DNA of 25,904 nt from Beroe ovata (GCA_946803715.1 CAMPET010000108.1:139919-165822), one strand, 5' to 3'. Positions 9,691 to 20,782 are shown, counted from the stretch's first letter. Translations and numbers: made by a program. Notes: generated by a model not told the origin, from the letters alone.

Positions 9691-12165
9691 ATGGACCAAG
9701 ATATTTATTCTGGATTTGATGAGGTCAATGACTTGTCTATGCTTCAAAATGAAGATGTGTTTCAAGAAGCAGTTAAGACAAGCTATGGACAGCGTAGAGG
9801 TCCTCTAGTTGTGCCACAAACTAGGGGTGGTGCTGGTTTTGGAGTTAAGACTGCTAATAAACCCCCTCCCACTGCCGTGAGAGGAGTCCTTGGGTCCAGA
9901 AGAGGCACTGCATTGAGAGGCCCTGAAGATGGAGGAGGGGCTCGCCCTATATCTGCTATCAATGCTGCTGGATTCACTCCAAATGCAGTCAATAGATCTG
10001 CCACTGGGGCAGCCTCATTTAGGTCTGGGGCTCCAGAGGCTAAACTAGAAGAGACACCTGAAGCTGCTATCAAAAAGATGGAAAAAGAGATAATGGATCT
10101 GATTGATGAAAGTTCTTTTGCACTGGAGAGTAGACAATACAAAGTGGCACTTGAGAAAGCAAATAAAGCTGTTACCAAAGAAAAGATTCTGCAAAGGCAC
10201 AGAGATTTACAGGGATTTTCTGAACAGACATACTTAGATCTGACATATTCGGTTTATTTTAACTCAGGCAATGTATTTGAAGCATGTGAAATGTATCAGG
10301 AAGCGCAAACTGCATATATGGCAATCATTAAAAACAAAGCCTTCAGCAGTGCTGGCCGTTTCAGAGTCAATCTTGGCAACATACTGCTAAAACAGGGGAA
10401 GCATGTTGAGGCAATCAGGATGTACAGACGGGCACTTGACCAAATTCCTGAAACACATACCCACATGAGGATCAAAATCTTGAAAAATATTGGTGTGACA
10501 TTCATCAAAATGAATCCTCCCCAGTATTCAGATGCAATCGTTTCCTTTGAACACATCATGAAAACTAAGCCAGATTTCCGAACTGCATTCAATCTAGTGC
10601 TGTGCTATTATGCTATTGGTGATCAGGACAAAATGAAGAAGTCATTCCACCGGCTATTGACTGTCCCAATGGAAGGGATTGAGGATGATGACAGGTATCT
10701 ACAGTATGGCGATGATCCTCACTCCTCTCTTGTGCTTGAGGCTATCAAAGATGACGAACTTCGGAAGATTGAACGAAACAAGAAACGTCTTGCTGAAAGA
10801 GCAATCATCCAAGCAGCTAAACTGATTGCTCCTGTGGTAGAGGGAACCGAGGCACTCGGTTTTGATTGGTGTGTCGATTGTGTACGTGAGTCACAGCATA
10901 CAGAACTTGCAAGTGAGCTGGAAATTAACAAGGCTATTATGTATCTCAAGCTGAAAGACTTCCAAAAAGCAGTTGAAGCTCTCAAGGTTTTCGAGAAGAA
11001 GAATTCCAAGATAGCTTCGACTGCGGCCAATAACCTCTCTTTCTTATATTTCCTGAAGGGAGAGTCCAAGGAAGCGGAAAAGTACGCTGACCAGGCCATT
11101 GAGAGTGACAGATACAACCCATATGCTCTTGTAAACCGGGGTAACATTCACTACAAATCGGGAGAGTTGGAAAAGGCACGTGATTACTACCAGGAGTCCC
11201 TTGCCATCGAATCTGGGTGCGCAGAGGCACTCTATAACCTCGGCCTGACATTCAAATTGATGGGGAATCTAGATAACTCCCTCGAGTGTTTTGAAAAGTT
11301 GCACGCAATCCTGAACAACTGTCCAGAAGTAATTTATCAGATAGCGTCTTTGTACGACATGAAACAAGATATACAACAGTCGGTTGATTGGTTTATGCAT
11401 CTCATAACAATCGTCCCCACTGATCCCGGAATTCTAGCACAGATCGGCTCCATCTACGATCAAGATAACGATAGGTCACAGGCGTTCCAATATTTCCTCG
11501 AATCACACAAGTATTTCCCCTCGGACATTTCGACTATCTCGTGGCTCGGTGCATTCTATATAGACGGTCAATTCCACGAGAAAGCAATCCAGTATTTCGA
11601 ACGTGCGTCTCTGATTGAGCCTCAGGAGGTGAAATGGCAGCTTATGATTGCCAGCTGCTATCGTAGGAGCGGCAATTATCAGCAGTCTCTGGCGACATAC
11701 AAGAAGATTCACATGAAATTCCCGGATAACGTTGAGTGTCTTAAGTTTTTGGTTCGAATTTGCACCGATTTGGGTCTAAAGGAGCTGCAGGAGTATGCGA
11801 ATAAGTTGAAGAAAGCAGAGAAAGCGAAGGAGTTGCGAGATCAGAGAAGAGATAACTCTGGGCGGAGAAGTGGTCGAGTGAGGGGGAGTGGGGGGAGTGA
11901 ACGGTCAAACTCGGGGAGCAGGGCACCATCAGGTCGACAAAACTCAGGTCGACAAAACTCGGGTCGACAAAACTCAGGTCGTCGAGCAGATCAAGAAGTG
12001 GCGTTGAAAGATCACGAGAGCCCGAAGAAGAAGCCGGTTGATGCAACTTATTCCGATCCAATTGGGGAACTACCGCCACGTCCCCGGACCTCGGCCAAAA
12101 CGAGAGTTGTGGATGACGACGACTTCGGAGACGAGGAACTGGGAGATGATATGCTGCCCGAGTAA
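9691..12165 (+). CDS. IFT88: Intraflagellar transport protein 88 (IFT-B subunit)
   Basis: This encodes an 824-residue protein, close to the roughly 830 residues of vertebrate IFT88. IFT88 is a tetratricopeptide-repeat core subunit of the IFT-B complex that carries cargo into cilia and flagella and is needed for ciliogenesis. The N-terminus is disordered and Arg/Gly/Pro-rich, with the family motif RPISAINAAGFTP near residues 87-99. TPR helices run from about residue 145 to 715 (for example NLGNILLKQGKHVEAIRMYRRAL near 227-249 and ALVNRGNIHYKSGELEKARDY near 477-497). A charged linker with SGRQN repeats follows, then the conserved acidic end (DDFGDEELGDDMLPE). The whole coding region is in one exon, unlike the many-exon vertebrate gene. 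The first ATG in frame is used and lies two bases after a splice-acceptor-like CTTTTCAG. An X-box-like site lies upstream, and the EML gene follows 318 bp downstream on the same strand. Confidence 0.96.
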   Translation: MDQDIYSGFDEVNDLSMLQNEDVFQEAVKTSYGQRRGPLVVPQTRGGAGFGVKTANKPPPTAVRGVLGSRRGTALRGPEDGGGARPISAINAAGFTPNAVNRSATGAASFRSGAPEAKLEETPEAAIKKMEKEIMDLIDESSFALESRQYKVALEKANKAVTKEKILQRHRDLQGFSEQTYLDLTYSVYFNSGNVFEACEMYQEAQTAYMAIIKNKAFSSAGRFRVNLGNILLKQGKHVEAIRMYRRALDQIPETHTHMRIKILKNIGVTFIKMNPPQYSDAIVSFEHIMKTKPDFRTAFNLVLCYYAIGDQDKMKKSFHRLLTVPMEGIEDDDRYLQYGDDPHSSLVLEAIKDDELRKIERNKKRLAERAIIQAAKLIAPVVEGTEALGFDWCVDCVRESQHTELASELEINKAIMYLKLKDFQKAVEALKVFEKKNSKIASTAANNLSFLYFLKGESKEAEKYADQAIESDRYNPYALVNRGNIHYKSGELEKARDYYQESLAIESGCAEALYNLGLTFKLMGNLDNSLECFEKLHAILNNCPEVIYQIASLYDMKQDIQQSVDWFMHLITIVPTDPGILAQIGSIYDQDNDRSQAFQYFLESHKYFPSDISTISWLGAFYIDGQFHEKAIQYFERASLIEPQEVKWQLMIASCYRRSGNYQQSLATYKKIHMKFPDNVECLKFLVRICTDLGLKELQEYANKLKKAEKAKELRDQRRDNSGRRSGRVRGSGGSERSNSGSRAPSGRQNSGRQNSGRQNSGRRADQEVALKDHESPKKKPVDATYSDPIGELPPRPRTSAKTRVVDDDDFGDEELGDDMLPE
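11929..11984 (+). repeat. 15-bp coding tandem repeat in the IFT88 tail
   Basis: Three nearly identical 15-bp units (11929-11943, 11944-11958, 11959-11973; one base change) plus a partial fourth encode SGRQN-SGRQN-SGRQN-SGRR within the basic linker before the acidic C-terminus. The period keeps the frame. The near identity at the DNA level suggests a recent expansion. Confidence 0.9.
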
Positions 12166-12483
12166 ATCATCATTGCTCACTGGGGCAAGGGAGAGTTGTT
12201 TTTGTTGAGACTGCGCAGTGCACGCCGCACGAGTTTGGTATATACAGCAATTTGATTGTATGAGTTTGTAATCCTATCTATCATTTCCAGGGGTGTCAAT
12301 TTGTGTAATTGTATAATATTCTGTGATGAAATAACATTCTATCATACTGTGATCGACAACTATTCGAATTAAATGTGCTTTTATCCATCGTTATCAAATT
12401 CAACGATCACTTAGAAAACATTTGATACTCTCAGTACAATGCCCATCATCCATTAACCAGTATTACCCTGTTCTCAAGGTCCG
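12166..12483. other. Short spacer between IFT88 and EML
   Basis: 318 bp separate the IFT88 stop from the EML ATG. The spacer must hold the IFT88 3' UTR and whatever starts the EML transcript. It is AT-rich, contains one poly(A)-signal variant and a TATATA at 12239-12244, and shows no X-box, no CpG cluster and no open frame of note. Confidence 0.7.
12368..12373 (+). terminator. Likely poly(A) signal of IFT88 (ATTAAA)
   Basis: ATTAAA, the commonest variant of AATAAA, lies about 200 bp after the IFT88 stop and about 110 bp before the EML ATG, followed by a T-rich stretch. It is the best candidate in the spacer. Confidence 0.4.
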
Positions 12484-15400
12484 ATGTCGGTGCCGAAGGC
12501 ACGACTGCGGCTCGATTGGATATACGGGTACCGGGGACACCAATGTCGGAACAACGTCCACTACCTTGCATCGGGGGAGATCGTGTACTTTGTGGCGGCG
12601 GCCGGCATTGTTTACGATCCAGTGCGGAAATCACAGCGCCACTTCATCGAGCACACCGATGATATCATATCCCTGGCTGTTCACCCTGATCTGAAGATAG
12701 CAGCTAGTGGGGAGATTGGCTCCAGTCCGGTGACATATGTCTGGGACACCGAGACACTTGCCATACTCTCGGTGCTGAGTGGACATCATGCAGCCGGCAT
12801 CACAGCGCTCAACTTCAGCTCATCTGGGAATTTGTTGGGAACTATTGATCTGGCAGCGAGTAGCACATTCTGTCTGTACGATTGGAGAAAAGGGAAGTTG
12901 CTCGCTTCACACACTATGACCATCGAGCGAGTGTTTGATATCAAGTTTAAACCAGGTAAGAAATGAGACTGATCTTCAATCTACACCTCACTTACTCTTT
13001 TGCTCTTATTCGATCACCATTGGTTTTGGATCACTAAGTATTCTAACTTTGATACTTTTACAGACTCATTGTTTCTGTTTCCAGGCGACGATTCCACGAT
13101 AGTGACATGTGGCGTGAAACACATCAACTTCTGGAAGCACTGTGGGAATGCACTGCGGCTGAAACCGGGGAAGTTGATAAACAAGACGGGTGGAGATGTT
13201 CAGAGTCAGATGTGTCTAGTGTTTGGGGAGGATGGGAACTGCTTCTCGGGCACTCTGTCAGGTTAGCTCACATGAGTAGTGGGAGTTTACATAGTGTCCT
13301 GGTGTAANTGTGTGTGTGTGTGTGAGCAGTGAGCACTAGGCAACTTGCCATATATGAGGAATATGATAGGTCATCCCGCGATCAAATCCAAACTCACGAT
13401 ACCTCATAATGTAACCCTGGCTAATTATAATTAAGTTGCCTAATAACCTCCCATACACTCATACACAATGTATCCTATCCCCATTCCCCATACGTACAGT
13501 ATTTCTACTGCAAATCACGACTCACAACATCATGATGGATCTCGTTTAGACAGTTTAATTAGGAATTTCACTGACACTCACTCCCTCTCTCCCCCAATGT
13601 TGCAACCCAGCTGACTCTATACTACCTGATCCCACAGGTGACATTTACCAATGGCAGGATGGGGAGCTATGCTCGATAGTGTCGAACGCACACATCGGGG
13701 CAGTGTTCTCAATGCATCACTCAGCGGAGGGGATAGCAAGTGGGGGCAAGGACGGAACTATCAAACTGTGGAGCAGTAACCTGACTCTTATCACGACCAT
13801 CGACCTGGCCGTCACTAACCTGGGTCTGGATAACCTGTGTATCCGGTCCGTTGTGTGGTATAAGGACCATATAGTGGTGGGAACTAAGACCAGCTGTATT
13901 ATTGATGTGGATGTCAAGGATAGGGCGAGACCCAGGGTGTTTGTGGGTGGGCATAGCGAGGGAGAGATGTGGGCACTCGCAACACATCCTAAGAGAGATG
14001 TCTTTGTTACGGGTAAGTCGGAGACATCTATCATCATTTCCATTCACTTTACTTTATTTCGACTGTGATTTCTCAAGTAAAATCCACTTTTTCGTGCCCT
14101 AATTCGGTATTGAATCGCCTCTTCCCCCTATCTCACGTTCCTATACCCTGTGATCCCACGCCCCTCACGCAGGCAGTGATGACTCTACAATACGTGTTTG
14201 GGACTCCAGCAAGCACTTCACCACCTCTCTTTCCACGATGTCCGATTCAGTGAGGACCCTCGCTTTTTCTCCCAACGGGCAGGAGCTAGCAGCGGGACTC
14301 AAGAACGGGGACTTGGTGTTGCTTGAATTCCCTGCCATGAAGAAGATAGCGGAGCTCATTGGGAGTGGTGAAGCGATCCATGAACTGAAATTCTCGCCAA
14401 ATGGTGAGTCAGTGGGAGAATTGACTGGTGTATAGAGTAATGTAGCTGGTGATCTAACAGTCTTGGTAAACTTTCACACGACCCTGTAACTACCTGGTGA
14501 GAGTGGGGGAGGGGTTGGGAGTTTATCGGCAAGGGAAGGGTTACAGGGTTGTAGAGTTGAGAGAGCGAATGCCCCATTTCGATCAATACTGAAAATCCGC
14601 GTCACGGTAATGGTTTGTACATTTTGCATGTTCTACGTGCAATGCATTTCGCAAGAAGGTGTATCTTTTAACGTGTTGTATTAGCAAGTATAGCTTGCTC
14701 TATGATCACGTCATGTGAAAACATCGCGGAGTAATAACTATTGTAACACAGCTGAGAGTTCGGTAATCTAGCATAGTGAAGAGTGTGACCAGCAATCTGT
14801 TATCACTGTTACCCTATAACACTGTTATCACAGTTGCCCTGTTCTGTAACTCTCTCTACTTCAGGCGAGTATCTGGCTGCTGGGTACAATGATGGAATGA
14901 TACTAGTCTTCAACACTTCCAAAGGATTCGTCAAGCCCACCATATTCAAGGGACACACCGACTTCATATCCCATCTCGATTGGTCTGAGGACAGCAAGTT
15001 TCTGTTCTCCAATGCGGGGGTCAATGAGAGTAAGATCCTGGACATGTCTAGTGGACAGGAGGTGGACAGAGTGGAGGACAGTAAACCCGCAACCTACACG
15101 CGGGTCATGGGACGTGAGGTGCAGGGCATCTACCCGCGGTTCATGAAGGATGTCAATGATGTCAATGCAGTGGATGTGGCAGATGGGTTGGCAATCACAG
15201 GGGATGACTATGGGAATGTCAAGTTATTCCAATTCCCAGTAACAGAGCCAGGCAGCAAAGCGAGACGTTATATCGGTCACTCAGCTCACGTGACCAATGT
15301 TCGGTTCTCACACAGCAAGAAGCTGGTTGTGAGTGTGGGTGGGGCTGACCACGCGGTCTTCCAATGGAAAGTGTATCAGGATATGGAGGTCCCGGGGCCC

Positions 15401-18400
15401 CACTCCAACACTGTGGACTCATGTGACGAGGAGAGCGACTGCTCGGATGCTGAGTTAGACTCGGAGTTGGAGGAGGAGACTCAGATAAGTTACGAGAGAG
15501 GCCGGTACAAGGAGGATGTGGTCGGGAAGAAGAAGAAGAGGGGGACTGTTGCTCGGGCCCCGGCCCCTGACGGGGGCCTACTCCTTGACTTTGTGTTTGG
15601 TTACCGTGGATACGACTGTCGGAACAACATTCACTTCACTGCTGAGAGTGAGGTTGTTTACCATGTTGCTGCACTGGGAGTGTTGTATAACGGGGAGAAA
15701 CACACACAGAGATTCTACTCCAAGCACACAGACGACATCCTGTGTCTAGCCCTGCACCCGATGAAGGATTACGCTGCCACAGGTCAGGTCGGTAGGGATC
15801 CAGCGATCCACATCTGGGATATCAAGACAACAGCAACCATCTCAATTCTCAAGGGGCAGCACCAGAGGGGTGTGTGTGCAGTGGACTTTAGTTCAGATGG
15901 GAAACTAATCGCGTCAGTCGGTCTGGACGATAACCACACTGTCGTTATTTGGGGCTGGAGGAAAGGGGAGAAAATAGCATCGGTCCGCGGACACAAGTCT
16001 AGGATTTTCTCAGTGAAGTGGGGCTCTAACGACAGTCTCGTGACAGTTGGCGTGAAGCACATCAACTTCTGGACGATGAAGGGAGCTAGCCTGACATCTA
16101 AGAGAGGAGTGTTTGGGAAGGCGGGGAAAGCAGCGACAATGCTGTGTTGCGTGTTCAGCAAGACCCGTGGCAAGTGTGTGAGTGGGGGAGAGAATGGAAT
16201 GGTGTATGTCTGGGAGGGAAGCAAGTTACAGAGTTGTGTCCAGGCACACACTGGGGCAGTGCATGCCATCATAGCACTAGACAAGGGGTTTGTTACTGGG
16301 GGCAAGGATGCCAAGGTTATTCTTTGGGATGAGTCACTGGAAAGCCAACTAAAAGTGTACTCTCTGGCCACGTTCAAGACAGAAAACCCCGTTCTCAACC
16401 TCAATCCTGTTCAGGCAATACGAGGCATTGCCCTGGGCAAGGGTAAGATTGTGGTCGGTACTCGAGGAGGTCATATATTCGAGATAGAGAAGAGTGGAAA
16501 AGTGGAGTTGTTGATAGGGGGTCACTCAGAGGGGGAACTATGGGGGCTCGACCCCCACCCAACAGAACAAGTCTTTGCAACAGTCAGCGATGACAAGACA
16601 CTCAAAGTGTGGGATGCAGCTGAGAAATCACTGGTCCTCAGTCAGTCTCTAGCCGTGGAGTCCCGATCAGTAGCATTCTCCAATAGCGGTGATATGTTGG
16701 CAATAGGACACAAAAACGGTGCTGTCAGTATACTGAAAACCGATGATTACACACTGGTGAAATCACTTCATCATAGGAAGGAGAATATATCAGACATGAA
16801 GTTTTCACCCGACAATGACAAATACTTGGCAGTTGCGTCTCACGACAACTTTGTGGATGTTTATTCCGTGCCTGACTTCAAGAGAGTGTGTGTTTGTAAA
16901 GGAGCATCCAGCTACATTACCCATGTGGATTGGGACAAGTCTGGGACACTCCTCATGCTGAATTCTGGGGCACGTGAGGTGTTGTTCTATGAGATACCCA
17001 AGGGAGCCCGTATCCCACTTAGGAAATCTGATATCGGGACACAGGAATGGGACTCATGGACTAGCGTTCTGTCGGAACAGTGTGATGGCATCTGGCCAGC
17101 ACAAAGTGACGTGACTGATGTGAACTCTGCCCACGTGTCAAACAATGGAGATATCATAGCAACGGGCGATGACTTTGGGTTTGTGAAGTTGTTTGATTTC
17201 CCCGCTTCACAGAAACACGCCAAGTGCAAGAGATATGCGGGTCACAGCGCCCATGTGACCAATGTGAGGTGGACGAAGGGTGACAATTTCCTGGTGACAA
17301 CAGGGGGCGGTGACACTGCTGTCATGATCTGGTCACACCGGGGCATGACAGCCAGCACCGGTGACAGTGACGACTCTGACAGCGAGGTAGAGGAAGATGG
17401 CTATGACTCAGATGTTGAGTTTGAGTGTTCTATCGACTACAACGCCAAGACATACACAAACCCTATCCGTGTGGTGGGGGAGGGAGTGAGGCCTGATTTG
17501 CGAGGCGTAACTCAGGCACCCGACACTAGGATAAGCAGGCAGCAGGTTAACGAGAGCAATGTACTGCGGAGTAAAGGGTGTGGTGAGGTGAACACACTGA
17601 AATTGCAACATGTGTTCGGTTACCGTGGTTACGATGCGCGGCACAACATACACTTCCTGGATGGGGATGCCGATATTGTATACCATGCTGCAGGACTGGG
17701 AATTGTGACTAATCTGGAGTCGAAACAGCAGAGATTCTACACAGAACACACAGACGACATACTGTGTCTTAGTGTGAACAAACACCCAAAGTTTAAGAAC
17801 GTAATTGCCACAGGACAGCTGGGTAAAGACGCGCAGGTTCTGGTATGGAATGCCGTTACCATGGAAACTCTGTCCATTTTACAGGGATTCCACTCCAAGG
17901 GCGTGTGTACCGTGAACTTCAGTTCCAGTGGTAAACTTCTCGTGTCAGCTGGACTGGACGATATGCACTCAGTCGCTATATGGGCGTGGTCGGACGGAAC
18001 CAAGCTGGCAACAATCCAAAACAACACTCTCCGAGTTCTGCACTGTGAGTTTCGTCCTGACAGTGACTCGCACCTAGTGTCAGTAGGACAGAAACATGTC
18101 AACTTCTGGACACTAGCCGGTACAGACATCGTGTCTCGGAAAGTAAAGATTCCCGATAATCTTGGGGTAAAGATGCAGACGATGCTGTCTGTAGCGTTCA
18201 GCACCTCAGGAATCACGTACACTGGGGCTATATCTGGTGACGTGTTTGTGTGGCAGGATTCTACACTGACACGTGTCATTTCTAACTGCCACTCTGGACC
18301 TGTGTTCGCTCTCTACACAACGATCAAGGACGGTCTCATAGTGTCTGGAGGGAAGGAAAAGAACGGGAAATGTGTAGTGAAACTGTGGGATCAGGCCATG

Positions 18401-19372
18401 AAGAGGTCCAAAACATTTCCCATAGACTCAGCGACGCCACACGGCGTGGTGAAAGCGCTATCGCGAACTAGGGGGACTATCGCTGTGGGAACGAGCAGGG
18501 GGGATATCATGACAGTCAATGAGAGGTCGGGTCACGTGACTGTCATAGAGCAGAGTCACGGTAGTGGGGAGGTGTGGGGTGTGGCAGTACACCCATCCAA
18601 ACACATCGCCTCATCTGTCAGCAGCGACAAGACAGTCAGGTTATGGAATCTGGATAGTGGTGTGATGGAGTGTAGCACTGTGCTGAAGAGCGCTGCGCTA
18701 TGTGCTGATTTCAGCCCTAACGGCAGTCATCTGGCTGTGGGGTGTGTGGATGGGAGTGTGATTGTGCTCTCCCCTAACTTGCAACAAGTTCACACCATGC
18801 GCGATAACGCACACCGAATACAGGTTGTTACATTTAGCCCAGACGGAAAAACACTTGCAGTGGGCAGTGAAGACTGCACTGTGTCACTCTACGCTGTAAC
18901 TTCAGTTACATACTCTAGAGTCACTGTAGTACGGCAGCTGGCTGGCTCCGTTATCCAAATGGATTGGGGTGTAGACAACACTACACTAGCTGTGTCACTG
19001 TCTAGCTATGATATTGTTTATGTCAAGGTGCCAGAAGGATACGTCACAAAGTCTCCACCCCAAAGTCTCTGCCTCCACTCCTCAACCACAGTATTAGGGC
19101 CAGATTTGGTCGGAATTTGGCCCGAAAACTCGGCAAAATTCGACGTAAACTCCGCTTCTGTAAGTCACGGCTCTAATGTAGTAGCGACGGGAGATGATTT
19201 TGGGACAGTGAAGCTATTCGAGTACCCCAGTAGGGAGACGTATGCGAAACACAAGTGTTACTTCGGACATTCCGCCCATGTGTGTGCCGTGAGATTTACT
19301 TACGATGATAAATTCTTAGTGTCTGTGGGTGGGGACGATAACTGTGTTTTCGTCTGGGAGACTCTAGCGTGA
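12484..19372 (+). CDS. EML5/6-type microtubule-associated protein, three HELP-WD40 modules
   Basis: Five coding exons join in frame: 12484-12955, 13085-13261, 13638-14012, 14173-14403 and 14865-19372. All introns are GT-AG, phase 1. The product is 1920 residues, close to vertebrate EML5 and EML6 (about 1960). EML proteins bind microtubules or tubulin through a HELP motif plus tandem WD40 propellers (TAPE domain); EML5/6 lack the trimerisation coiled coil of EML1-4 and carry three TAPE modules. Here the HELP motifs are YGYRGHQCRNN (about residues 14-24), FGYRGYDCRNN (about 663-673) and FGYRGYDARHN (about 1336-1346); the third has Ala for Cys and His for Asn. Acidic linkers near 605-625 and 1250-1270 separate the modules. 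WD motifs such as IKLW and IRVWD recur throughout. The start fits family N-termini: nine residues precede LRLDWIYGYRG. EML5 versus EML6 cannot be decided; this may be the single ancestral gene. Confidence 0.95.
13309..13325. repeat. (TG)n in EML intron 2, next to an N
   Basis: A short TG run inside the second intron (13262-13637), preceded by an undetermined base at 13308. The repeat leaves the splice sites untouched. Confidence 0.9.
14797..14846. repeat. 25-bp tandem duplication before the last EML exon
   Basis: Units at 14797-14821 and 14822-14846 share CTGTTATCAC and continue (T/A)GTT(A/G)CCCT. The pair ends 18 bp before the acceptor of exon 5 (AG at 14863-14864), so it overlaps the expected branch-point region. 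Confidence 0.7.
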
Positions 19373-20036
19373 GTACATTGCTCACTTGATAGTTTCCAAT
19401 ATTAACTGCAGATATTATCTTGTGTCTACTGTGAAGTCTGACTGTTTTCTCTGCTATCGATCCAAGTATCAGTATCTTAACTTTGCATTATGTTTGATCT
19501 TATCATGTACATAGCTGACATTGTATCGCTGTAAATATGATATCTATTAAGTGACTATGGTCTCTTACACCAATTGACTTTTGATGAGACCCCAAGCTTT
19601 TGATCGAATTTGAAGAAGTAAGAACTTTATCCTTTAACTCTTACTTTAAATTTTACTGTTTTTTTTCTATTTTATGACATTTTATCCGAACTATGTATAT
19701 AAATTTTCGAATATTCATCAGTTATCTTGATTTGTCATTACTATACAACATAATAATGATATCCATTATCAAATATAAATAAGTCGTTTCCTTTCTTATG
19801 GTTTTATTCATTGAACGTTTCTCTAGCATGTAAAAAGTTATCTTGAAGAAATTGGTAACCACCAGCCCATCTCGTCTTCCAATCTTTCACCCTACAACTA
19901 CTAAACAGATGTGCTTGAGATATGTATTGCGTTACCATGCCGCACAATCAAACCTAGCGTTCTATGGAACGCGCGAGGACTGATCAAAAACTTACATGGT
20001 AACACAACATTTCAGCATCTAGTGTTTGGAATGAAT

Positions 20037-20051
20037 GCGCGCGCGCGCGCG
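20037..20051. repeat. Alternating GC run
   Basis: Fifteen bases of strict G/C alternation, a sequence able to adopt Z-DNA. A 7-bp inverted repeat (TGCGCGT / ACGCGCA) follows at about 20061-20085. Similar GC-alternating patches occur near 4.2, 8.25 and 8.73 kb, all between genes. Confidence 0.85.
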
Positions 20052-20270
20052 ATACTACTCTGCGCGTGTTTAAAGCTAACGCGCAAAATTTTAAGACCTG
20101 ATGACGTCGGCTGGAACTCACCCTCCCAACTTACTAGATATGAGACACGGATTCATGTAGAAATGGAAAATGGACTATAATTTGCACAGCTCTCTTCCTG
20201 AATATAAGTTAATCATGCGCTCCACTTTGCATAAGTTCAACAATAGCAGGAGACACATCTACGGTTTGCT

Positions 20271-20293
20271 TTTATTTAAATAAATCCAATAAA
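20271..20293. terminator. Bidirectional poly(A) signals of convergent genes
   Basis: TTTATT at 20271-20276 reads AATAAA on the minus strand, and AATAAA occurs on the plus strand at 20279-20284 and 20288-20293. For the kelch gene this is the first canonical signal after its stop, implying a 3' UTR of about 500 nt. For EML these are the first canonical plus-strand signals and would imply a 900-nt 3' UTR, so an earlier variant signal may be used instead. Confidence 0.45.
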
Positions 20294-20782
20294 TATCAAT
20301 AGTCTTAATTTCAAATTACATTACAATCGCAACACCGATCATCTACTCTTATATATAGTGTACCATTCACAAATTCTATTAAATGATACTTTTGTTATCG
20401 AATGTCAACTTCTACCAATCCATTACAAGTACAACAGCTACGAAGTTCAGCATTCAGACATGATAATGTCTCAATGACAATACTAACAAGTTAGATACGA
20501 GTACAAACAGAAACCAAAATGATAATGGCAAATCTATAATCTAACGTCAATTATCAAAACCAGTAAAACATCTAGGCGAAGTCTCTCAAAACCTAGACAC
20601 TCTAAAAAATATAGCTCACATATTCAACTGTCAAGCATTCATCTCACACTGCATCTAGGCATGTCCCCCTATATCCATGCTCTAGCTTAGCTCAAACTAG
20701 AACCTATCATCATCCAGCAGGCACCTACTGGTTCTAAATCAGGCACATCTACCATTCTTACGAGTCGGGCACACCCTGCAAT

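Larger units (their letters stand above)
19373..20782. other. Convergent spacer between EML and the kelch gene
   Basis: About 1.4 kb between two stop codons facing each other. It is AT-rich with a GC-alternating patch around 20037-20090 and paired poly(A) signals near 20.27-20.29 kb. The largest open frame (19911-20180, plus) has no recognisable protein character. Most of the stretch is probably 3' UTR of the two flanking genes. Confidence 0.6.

Noticed and set aside
11750-11775. GGTTCGAA resembling a tRNA B box
   Set aside because: It is in the IFT88 coding frame (LVRIC) and lacks any cloverleaf around it.
9783-12079. Several open frames opposite or overlapping IFT88 (for example 9783-10178 minus, 10719-11147 minus)
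   Set aside because: They lie inside a clear IFT88 coding frame and have no family resemblance of their own; they are shadows of the real gene.
15784-18279. Long minus-strand open frames inside the last EML exon (15784-16404, 17737-18279)
   Set aside because: They are antisense to a strongly recognisable WD40 coding frame; the openness is a by-product of its codon composition.
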